From assembly GCA_005776545.1 (NCBI GenBank), contig SXOY01000321.1, forward strand, positions 1 to 7,428: a stretch of 7,428 bases of DNA, in the 5' to 3' direction. Position numbers and translations under genes: made by a program. This stretch comes from Planctomycetia bacterium. GTDB lineage: Bacteria > Planctomycetota > Phycisphaerae > Phycisphaerales > UBA1924. Every line of letters starts with the position of its first letter. Within the stretch, counting starts at the first letter, position 1. The notes beneath the pieces are model-generated. The model saw only the letters and a list, made by a program, of their open reading frames with translations. It searched no databases and was not told the origin of the DNA. Shown in pieces: positions 1 to 5,232 of this stretch.

Positions 1-476
1 AGGGCCTTGACCTTGACCATGTCAGCCTTTGCCCCAGCCCCAATGACATCAATCTTCTCAAGCAGGCCGTCATCAATCATGTGCATGAAGTCAATGTTCT
101 CAATAACAATTGTCTGGTATTGCTTCAAACGGTCCGCCAGAATCTGCTTTACTCGATCTTTGTCCGCAGGTTCAGTAATCGTGGGATTCACACGCAATGC
201 CGCCCAGTCGATTGGTTCAGTGAGCACGGGCAAATTGCCATTTGCATCCTTCTTGGCCAATGAGTCGTAAGGGAGGTCGGGCAAAACGACCGCCGCTGGT
301 GCTGGCGGTGGGGTGGGGGTTGCCTTTACAGCACCTGTGTCAAATGGCTTGGTCGGCGGCGGAGGCACAAACTCCTTGGTCGGTGCAACCGGAGCCGAAG
401 GTGGGACGGCGATTTGTGCTTGAGCAAGTGTGCCGCAGCAAAGGAACAGAGCGGTAGCAGTCAAACGAGCGTTCAT
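1..476 (-). CDS. Exported proline-rich protein of unknown function (3' part outside window)
   Basis: The reading frame is open from an ATG at 476-474 to the left edge, giving 158 visible residues with no stop, so the C-terminus is missing. Residues 1-20 form a Sec signal peptide: Arg4, a hydrophobic stretch TATALFLCCGTLA and a likely cleavage site after AQA. There is no good lipobox, so a lipoprotein is unlikely. Residues about 24-70 are rich in Pro, Ala, Val and Thr (runs VPPSAPVAP, VPPPPTKP, TPTPPPAPA) and look like a flexible linker. A more ordered, charged segment follows (about 85-158), with TIVIENIDFMHMIDDGLLEKID and then a Gly/Ala/Lys-rich part. A GGAG Shine-Dalgarno 8 nt upstream supports the start. 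I do not recognise the family. The protein is probably periplasmic or surface-exposed, an inference from the signal peptide. It is divergent from the M32 peptidase gene. Confidence 0.8.
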   Translation of the reverse strand, partial: MNARLTATALFLCCGTLAQAQIAVPPSAPVAPTKEFVPPPPTKPFDTGAVKATPTPPPAPAAVVLPDLPYDSLAKKDANGNLPVLTEPIDWAALRVNPTITEPADKDRVKQILADRLKQYQTIVIENIDFMHMIDDGLLEKIDVIGAGAKADMVKVKA

Positions 477-484
477 TCCTACTT

Positions 485-488
485 CTCC
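485..488 (-). promoter_or_regulatory. Ribosome binding site of the exported proline-rich protein
   Basis: On the minus strand GGAG is followed by an 8-nt spacer (AAGTAGGA) and the ATG at 476. This is a standard Shine-Dalgarno spacing and supports that start. The AGGA directly before the ATG is too close to serve. Confidence 0.6.
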
Positions 489-518
489 AAAACCCCGCTA
501 TTGGGAACGGGGATCAAC

Positions 519-524
519 AATATA
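519..524 (-). promoter_or_regulatory. Possible -10 box (TATATT) for the exported proline-rich protein
   Basis: TATATT on the minus strand differs from the sigma-70 -10 consensus by one base and lies 42 nt upstream of the start codon. No convincing -35 box is seen at 16-18 nt spacing (the sequence there is close to CCTTAG), so this is a weak call. A start of transcription about 7 nt downstream would put a small stem at the very 5' end of the message (CCCCG at 512-508 paired with CGGGG at 497-493). Confidence 0.3.
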
Positions 525-659
525 AGCCTTTTATCGGCAGGCTAAGGATAGGTCTAGTAAGACTCGCAAACGCCCGCAAAGTTCACTTTCGCCTTTGGCG
601 TCCGCACCAGGTTACACTGGGAGCCACCCTCTTACCAGACGGCCTGTACTTCTGCTATC

Positions 660-665
660 AAGGAA
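660..665 (+). promoter_or_regulatory. Ribosome binding site that fixes the M32 peptidase start
   Basis: AAGGAA with a 7-nt spacer to the ATG at 673 is a strong Shine-Dalgarno match. It decides between the ATG at 673 and an in-frame TTG 26 codons upstream, which has no comparable site. Confidence 0.75.
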
Positions 666-672
666 CCCCCGG

Positions 673-2184
673 ATGTCGAACACCTATTCCGAACTTCTCA
701 CCCTTACACGCCGCGCGGCAACCTTGAATGCCGTTGACCAACTCCTGAACTGGGAGCAGGAAACGTACATGCCGCCGAAGGGAGCGAGCTTTCGAGCTGA
801 GGAACTATCGCTTCTCGCAGAACTCACCCATGAGATGCGGACCCACACCCGTGTCGGTGAATTGCTGACAGCATGCGAGGCCGATCACACGCTCTGCAGC
901 GACGAAAACACGAGCGCCAATCTTCGAGAAATGCGGCGTGACTATTCTCGCGCCACAAAGCTCCCGGTCGAGTTGGTAGCCGAACTTGCAAAAGTCGGCA
1001 GTCAGGCGCAGGAGGTTTGGAAAGAAGCACGCAGCAAGAACGACTTCAAGATGTTTGAGCCGTGGTTGGAGAAGATGTTTGTCCTGACTCGTCGCAAAGC
1101 GGAGTGCTATGGATGGGGCGTGAATGGCGAGCCATACGACGCATTGCTGGAAGAGTACGAACCGGGCGCAACTGCCAAACAGGTTGAAGCTATCTTCACG
1201 CCGCTGCGCTCGCGGCTCGCGGCACTTGTTGCACAATTGAAGTCCGGCGCGAACAAACCTGATGATTCGATTCTCAACACAAAAGTACCAGCGGAAGTAC
1301 AGCACAAGTTTGGAACCGAAATTCTCACGGCACTGGGTTTTGATTTCAGGTCAGGTCGACTCGACACCACAACTCATCCATTTTGCTCAGGCGTTGGTCC
1401 CGGCGACACCCGCCTGACCACGCGTTATCGCGATGAACGGTTCTCTGATGCGCTGTATGGGTCGATGCACGAAGCGGGACATGGCATGTATGAGCAGGGC
1501 CTGCCCAAGAACGAGCGGTTTGGACAGCCGCTTGCTGAGGCGATATCACTGGGTATTCATGAGAGCCAGAGTCGCATGTGGGAGAATTTTGTTGGTCGGT
1601 CAAAGAGCTTCTGGGTCTGGGCACTTCCGATTGCGAAGCGACATTTCGGCGAGAGCTTCAAGGCTGCAACGGTTGACACTATGTTCCGCGCGGTAAACAC
1701 CGTTACACCATCTCTTATTCGCGTTGAAGCCGACGAAGCAACGTACAACCTTCACGTCATGGTGCGGTTTGAAATCGAACGAGCCTTGCTCCGCGGCGAT
1801 CTCAAGGTCAAAGATGTGCCCGGTGAATGGAACAAACGCTATAAAGACTACCTCGGCATTGATGTTCCCACCGACAGCAAGGGCTGCATGCAGGATGTGC
1901 ATTGGTCATTTGGGCTGATCGGGTATTTCCCTACCTATACGCTGGGCAATCTCTATGCAGCGCAGCTCTGGGAAACGATCAACACTGCGATCCCAACGCT
2001 TCATCAGCAGATGGAAAAAGGTGAATTCTCGCCGCTGCTTTCCTGGCTGAATAAGAACGTACATCAGCACGGGCGCAAGTACCTCGCTGGAGACTTGTGC
2101 AAAAATGTCACTGGAAAATCTCTCAGTGCTGACCCGCTTTTGCGGCACCTTGAGGGGAAACTCAAACCTGTCTACGGTGTGTGA
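673..2184 (+). CDS. M32 family zinc metallocarboxypeptidase (carboxypeptidase Taq type)
   Basis: Peptidase of MEROPS family M32, which removes C-terminal residues from peptides with broad specificity and is usually a cytoplasmic homodimer. The product has 503 residues, the usual family length of about 500. The family motifs appear in order. HPF is at 235-237 and DTR at 245-247 (in GPGDTRLTTRY). The zinc site HEAGH is at 266-270, with His266 and His270 as ligands and Glu267 as general base. HESQS starts at 296, with Glu297 as the likely third ligand. IRVEAD is at 349-354 and GYFPTYTLGN at 417-426. No signal peptide is visible. The ATG at 673 is chosen because AAGGAA sits 7 nt upstream and because MSNTYSELL begins like other family members; the frame also allows a TTG 26 codons earlier. 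The neighbouring genes point to no specific pathway, so peptide turnover is the likely role. Its 3' end converges on the barrel gene after 11 bp. Confidence 0.95.
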   Translation: MSNTYSELLTLTRRAATLNAVDQLLNWEQETYMPPKGASFRAEELSLLAELTHEMRTHTRVGELLTACEADHTLCSDENTSANLREMRRDYSRATKLPVELVAELAKVGSQAQEVWKEARSKNDFKMFEPWLEKMFVLTRRKAECYGWGVNGEPYDALLEEYEPGATAKQVEAIFTPLRSRLAALVAQLKSGANKPDDSILNTKVPAEVQHKFGTEILTALGFDFRSGRLDTTTHPFCSGVGPGDTRLTTRYRDERFSDALYGSMHEAGHGMYEQGLPKNERFGQPLAEAISLGIHESQSRMWENFVGRSKSFWVWALPIAKRHFGESFKAATVDTMFRAVNTVTPSLIRVEADEATYNLHVMVRFEIERALLRGDLKVKDVPGEWNKRYKDYLGIDVPTDSKGCMQDVHWSFGLIGYFPTYTLGNLYAAQLWETINTAIPTLHQQMEKGEFSPLLSWLNKNVHQHGRKYLAGDLCKNVTGKSLSADPLLRHLEGKLKPVYGV

Positions 2185-2195
2185 TCTCGGTAGAT

Positions 2196-3152
2196 TCAGA
2201 ATCGGCCTGTGACACCAAAGTAGAGTCCTGCCAATCCGCCACGCCACGAGTACCGCTCGTTATCGCCGCCGGATCGCACGCTGAGAAACAGATTTCGGTA
2301 TCCAACGTGGACGCCAACATTGCTCCAGGGTCGCCACGTAAAACATGGTTCGATGTCCCAAGTGATGCTTCGTTGAGTTCCAGGTAAGCCACCGAAGTTG
2401 AAACGAAGATCGATGTTAAATGTTTCTACGAGTTCAATTCCGGCACGTGCGCCGACGATTGGTTGAAAGAACACATCATGATTGTCGGCTTCGAATCTCT
2501 GTCCCGGGGAAAATGGCGGAAGTTGTGCAGTGGTGTGGCTGAATCGCACATCAGTGTCAATGACTCGGAGGCCCATTGTAAGATCTACATACGGCGCGAC
2601 TTTGGTTGAGCCAGTGCCAGATTGCTTACCGCGTGCCCGTTCGAAAACTCGGTAGGCGGCTTCTACATCGATATTGTGGAATTGAATCTCAGTATGAATG
2701 ATGTCTCCTGAAAACAAGAGCATGTCGCCAACGCGCGAGGTTTCGTCTGCAACTCCCAATTCATCAATACTTGTTCCAAAACCGGATGCACCAAAGGACC
2801 ACGAACCTTGAGTTGGCCGCCAACGAACACGCCCGTAGGGTCCCCACTGGGGATTATCTGCCCCGATCTTTTCGAGTTTGAGGGAGCTTTGTCCAAGTGG
2901 AGAACTCAAAGCGTTTGACCCGGGCATTCTCACCTTGCCGCTCGCACCAACGCGGTATGCGGATGCTTCTGCGAGCACGGTCCAACTTGGCATCTTGGCG
3001 AGCGATTCTTCCAAGGTCTCATTAGCAGAGGTAGTGGGGTTTTTCTCATTCGCAGCCTGCGGCGACGCAGTCTGCGCGATCACGCACTCAGCACCGCCCA
3101 AGTGAGACATGGCAAAGGCGACAATCAAGAACGTGGGGATGCGAGTGGACAT
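2196..3152 (-). CDS. Exported probable outer-membrane beta-barrel protein
   Basis: A 318-residue protein with a signal peptide: Arg4, then the hydrophobic stretch IPTFLIVAFAMSHLGG, with cleavage likely near Ala26 or Gln27. A low-complexity Asn/Thr/Ala/Glu linker follows (about 28-55). The rest is a series of amphipathic strands with alternating hydrophobic residues and turns rich in Gly, Asn and Asp: about 57-76, 104-128, 149-175, 185-205, 226-255, 261-276, 278-293 and 300-318. The chain ends in Gly-Arg-Phe. A terminal aromatic residue is the usual recognition signal for the BAM outer-membrane assembly machinery. An OmpA- or porin-like barrel of 8 or more strands is inferred. No enzyme motif or peptidoglycan-binding domain is visible, and I do not recognise a specific family. 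The start has a GGAG 8 nt upstream. It is divergent from tsaB and converges on the peptidase gene. Confidence 0.8.
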   Translation of the reverse strand: MSTRIPTFLIVAFAMSHLGGAECVIAQTASPQAANEKNPTTSANETLEESLAKMPSWTVLAEASAYRVGASGKVRMPGSNALSSPLGQSSLKLEKIGADNPQWGPYGRVRWRPTQGSWSFGASGFGTSIDELGVADETSRVGDMLLFSGDIIHTEIQFHNIDVEAAYRVFERARGKQSGTGSTKVAPYVDLTMGLRVIDTDVRFSHTTAQLPPFSPGQRFEADNHDVFFQPIVGARAGIELVETFNIDLRFNFGGLPGTQRSITWDIEPCFTWRPWSNVGVHVGYRNLFLSVRSGGDNERYSWRGGLAGLYFGVTGRF

Positions 3153-3160
3153 TACTTGGA

Positions 3161-3164
3161 CTCC
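3161..3164 (-). promoter_or_regulatory. Ribosome binding site of the beta-barrel gene
   Basis: GGAG on the minus strand, 8 nt from the ATG at 3152, supports that start. It lies inside the very short gap between this gene and the divergent tsaB. Confidence 0.6.
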
Positions 3165-3200
3165 AGGTATCGGTCAGAGCGTATGACGCGCGGGGCGAAT

Positions 3201-3920
3201 ATGGTTGTGTGCTTGTCGCTTGTTCTAGCCATCGAAATCTCGAATCCATCAGCCTGGACTCCCGCCTCAAAAGCCCTGCCGGGTGTTGCTATAGGACGGG
3301 TCGGTAGCGGCGCAGTAACCGCGCTCGACAAAGAATCAATCGATCCTACCAAGTTGCACGATGACGATGTGCTTCCAGCGATCGATCGACTCTTCTGTCG
3401 CAACAAACTATCAAACAGTGATGTCTCGCGAATTGCCGTCAGCATCGGGCCGGGCGGGTTTACAGCAACGCGAATTGCCGTCACAGTTGCCAAGTTCATT
3501 GCAGAGGCGGCTCGGGCGGAGTGTGTCGGAGTAGCAAGTGCTGCAGTTGCATTTGCGTGTGTGGAATCCCAACCGGGGCAGACCTTGGTCTTGCTCGCAG
3601 CCAAAGGCGAAACGATTCATTGCACTCGGTATTCCCCAACTCGCAAGGAGCTTGGTGTTCCCGGTATCAATTCGGCGGCGGATGTGGACCTTGCAAATGT
3701 AACACTGATCATCGCTGATCGATTTGCGCCCGAGTCTTTGCGAAAGCGAGCGTTAGAAAATGGAATTGAAGTTCGCGAGCCAATGTTCGACCCGTGCCGG
3801 CTTCTGGCGATTCAGCATGAATTTTCGATGTGCGATCCACTCAATCTCGCGCCGATATACCCGCGCGAGCCAGAAGCGGTAACAAAATGGCGTGAACTCA
3901 AACGACTCGGAAAAAAGTGA
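3201..3920 (+). CDS. tsaB: TsaB, tRNA threonylcarbamoyladenosine biosynthesis protein
   Basis: TsaB (YeaZ) is the non-catalytic ASKHA-fold partner of TsaD. With TsaE it transfers the threonylcarbamoyl group to A37 of ANN-decoding tRNAs in the cytoplasm. The 239 residues match the usual length of about 230. Visible family marks are the first strand LVLAIEIS (8-14, family LAIDTS), the helix KLHDDDVLPAIDRLF (51-65, family RHSE.LLP.ID.L), SIGPGGFTATRIAV (81-94, family GPGSFTGLR) and the C-terminal APIYPREPEA (217-226). The loop is diverged: Gly86 replaces Ser and Ala89-Thr90 replace Gly-Leu. The start is uncertain. The ATG at 3201 puts the first strand near the N-terminus as in the family, with a GGGG 5 nt upstream; the ATG at 3183 would add six residues. 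The gene does not lie beside tsaD, tsaE or rimI in this window. It is divergent from the barrel gene and converges on the receiver-GAF gene. Confidence 0.88.
   Translation: MVVCLSLVLAIEISNPSAWTPASKALPGVAIGRVGSGAVTALDKESIDPTKLHDDDVLPAIDRLFCRNKLSNSDVSRIAVSIGPGGFTATRIAVTVAKFIAEAARAECVGVASAAVAFACVESQPGQTLVLLAAKGETIHCTRYSPTRKELGVPGINSAADVDLANVTLIIADRFAPESLRKRALENGIEVREPMFDPCRLLAIQHEFSMCDPLNLAPIYPREPEAVTKWRELKRLGKK
3427..3483 (+). repeat. 15-nt perfect direct repeat inside tsaB
   Basis: CGCGAATTGCCGTCA occurs at 3427-3441 and again at 3469-3483. The offset is 42 nt, exactly 14 codons, so both copies are read in the same frame as Arg-Ile-Ala-Val followed by Ser or Thr. They flank the GPGGFTAT loop. 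The family is hydrophobic at both places, so similar peptides are expected, but the identical codons are notable. Confidence 0.8.
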
Positions 3921-3931
3921 CTCTGTCGAAC

Positions 3932-3955
3932 CCGGCCTTATCTACGAATGGTCGG
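3932..3955 (+). terminator. Weak hairpin between tsaB and the receiver-GAF gene
   Basis: CCGGCC (3932-3937) can pair with GGTCGG (3950-3955) across a 12-nt loop, giving 6 bp in plus-strand RNA including one G-U pair. It lies 11 nt after the tsaB stop in a 36-bp convergent gap, which is a plausible place for a terminator. No T-run follows, so intrinsic termination is doubtful. Confidence 0.2.
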
Positions 3956-3956
3956 C

Positions 3957-5132
3957 TTACGCAGCAAGATCAATATCATCGTCGCGTTCATCAAGCGGTT
4001 CTGGATCAGTGGTAAACGCCGAGCCAGGCGCGCCCCATTTGTGCTTAGGTAAATGGCGATGGTGGCACTGAATTACGCGAGAAAGTTGCTTGGCGAACAG
4101 GTCTGAGATGATCTTCATTGTTGGTTCGCTGTCGGTCACAAACGGCGTGCGACGATCGCGGAACAATGCAATCAGCCCGAGGCATTCTTCTGGTTGTCCG
4201 GCCTGTGCAAACCGGCAGGGCGCGATCATGACTGCAGAATCTGCGAGCCATTGCGATTGCTCACCAAGTGATGAATGCAGGTCCGCTGCTGTGTTCATGA
4301 CAGCAAGTGATTTTGAGTGTTCAAATCGCGGTGCCAGCTCGGCTGCCAAGTGATCAAAGAGCACTTCGGCAGTGTCTTTGGGGCAATCGTAATTCACATA
4401 GGCCCCAAGCGTGAAGTCGCCGTTTGATGAAGGCAGGAACACGGCGGCGTTGGTGGCACCCACTTTCGCGAGCACATATTCGAGCATCGTTCGCAGGAGC
4501 TCTTCCAGGTCGAGTTCTTGCCGCACAATTGCGGAAAACTCGCTTGAGATACTCGTGTTCACCATTTTGTCACTCAATTCGCGATACGCGCTGGTGAGGT
4601 CAGAACACAAGGAGCCGACATGTTTGGAAATCTCTTCGCGCGCTAGGCCCAGGTGGCGGCAGAGTCGTTGCAGTCTCTCAATTTGTGCAACTCGGCGTGA
4701 ATCGCGCGAACGCAGGACCGCGCTGCGATGCAGAGCGCCGCGAATTCTGGCCAGCAAGTCGCTTCCAGAAAGATCTGTCGAAAGCATGTCGAACGCCCCA
4801 GCGCCCATCGCCGAAAGCGCATCTTCGAGTGTCGGTTTGGTGGCTCGAAGCAAGACCGCGTGAGTGGGGTCGAGCTTGAGCAATTCCTGACAGACATCTG
4901 AACCTGCCGCATCGGGCAACTCAACATCAACAATGATGGCGTCAAACTGGCTGGTGCGAGCAAGTTCCAATCCCGCTGCTCCGGTGGCCGCACTGCTTGT
5001 CGTTGAGTATGACTCAAGCTGCGAAACGAGTTTCATGCGATCGGTGCGCGCTGCGGAAATCACGAGTATGTGCAGTTCCGAATCTTCAAGCGGGGGCTTG
5101 GAATCGGAATCAGAGTTGAACTTTTTTGCCAT
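3957..5132 (-). CDS. Degenerate receiver (REC)-coiled coil-GAF response regulator-like protein
   Basis: A 391-residue soluble protein in three parts. Residues about 20-138 form a CheY-like receiver: strand HILVIS, FDAIIVDVELPD with phosphoacceptor Asp69, and GAGAFDML before the last helix. A charged helical linker (about 141-200) is likely a coiled coil. A GAF-like domain (about 203-355) begins QELDLEELLRTMLEYVL and contains GATNAAVFLP and LGAYVNYDCPKD. The chain ends in an acidic tail (EPLDERDDDIDLAA). The receiver is unusual: the acidic pair after strand 1 is Ser26-Ala27, the strand-4 Ser/Thr position appears to be Arg96, and the strand-5 Lys is replaced in LSTDL. There is no DNA-binding or enzymatic output domain. 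The upstream kinase gene lies 100 bp away on the same strand, so the two are probably an operon and signalling pair. The start is the first in-frame ATG after a stop, with only a weak GGGTG upstream. Confidence 0.85.
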   Translation of the reverse strand: MAKKFNSDSDSKPPLEDSELHILVISAARTDRMKLVSQLESYSTTSSAATGAAGLELARTSQFDAIIVDVELPDAAGSDVCQELLKLDPTHAVLLRATKPTLEDALSAMGAGAFDMLSTDLSGSDLLARIRGALHRSAVLRSRDSRRVAQIERLQRLCRHLGLAREEISKHVGSLCSDLTSAYRELSDKMVNTSISSEFSAIVRQELDLEELLRTMLEYVLAKVGATNAAVFLPSSNGDFTLGAYVNYDCPKDTAEVLFDHLAAELAPRFEHSKSLAVMNTAADLHSSLGEQSQWLADSAVMIAPCRFAQAGQPEECLGLIALFRDRRTPFVTDSEPTMKIISDLFAKQLSRVIQCHHRHLPKHKWGAPGSAFTTDPEPLDERDDDIDLAA

Positions 5133-5232
5133 GCAGCACCCATTCGCGAAAAGCGTCCATCAGGAGCGTGTCCCCTGAATGCTTCAGATTCGACGTTTTG
5201 GGAGACGATCTTGCGTGCGTTGGCCGGGAACG
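5133..5232 (-). other. Intergenic gap between the kinase and receiver-GAF genes
   Basis: These 100 bp lie between two genes on the same strand. In minus-strand RNA, CAGGGG and CUCCUG (5177-5161) can form a 6-bp stem with one G-U pair and a 5-nt loop, but no T-run follows, so it is not a convincing terminator. I see no clear -35/-10 pair. The simplest reading is read-through from the kinase gene. The only Shine-Dalgarno candidate for the downstream gene is a poor GGGTG 4 nt before its ATG. Confidence 0.4.

Larger units (their letters stand above)
477..672. other. Divergent intergenic region
   Basis: This stretch separates the exported-protein gene (minus) from the peptidase gene (plus). It holds the minus-strand TATATT box, a 5-bp CCCCG/CGGGG stem with a 10-nt loop at 493-512, and the peptidase ribosome binding site. 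On the plus strand TACACT at 613-618 could be a -10 box, but no -35 box fits it. The peptidase frame stays open upstream to a TTG at 595. That extension lacks a good ribosome binding site and does not look like M32 family sequence, so it is treated as non-coding. Confidence 0.5.

Noticed and set aside
4..17. Short tandem repeat (CCTTGA twice plus CC)
   Set aside because: It simply encodes Val-Lys-Val-Lys within the reading frame and is too short to be meaningful.
595..672. 26-codon N-terminal extension of the M32 peptidase from a TTG
   Set aside because: The ATG at 673 has AAGGAA at ideal spacing and gives the normal family N-terminus; the extension has no good ribosome binding site and no family similarity.
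805..1305. 166-codon minus-strand reading frame
   Set aside because: Antisense to the well-supported M32 peptidase, with no recognisable features.
4411..4863. 150-codon plus-strand reading frame
   Set aside because: Antisense to the receiver-GAF gene, rich in Arg and Ser, with no domain or ribosome binding site.
5161..5177. Intrinsic terminator between the kinase and receiver-GAF genes
   Set aside because: The stem is only 6 bp with a G-U pair and no T-run follows.
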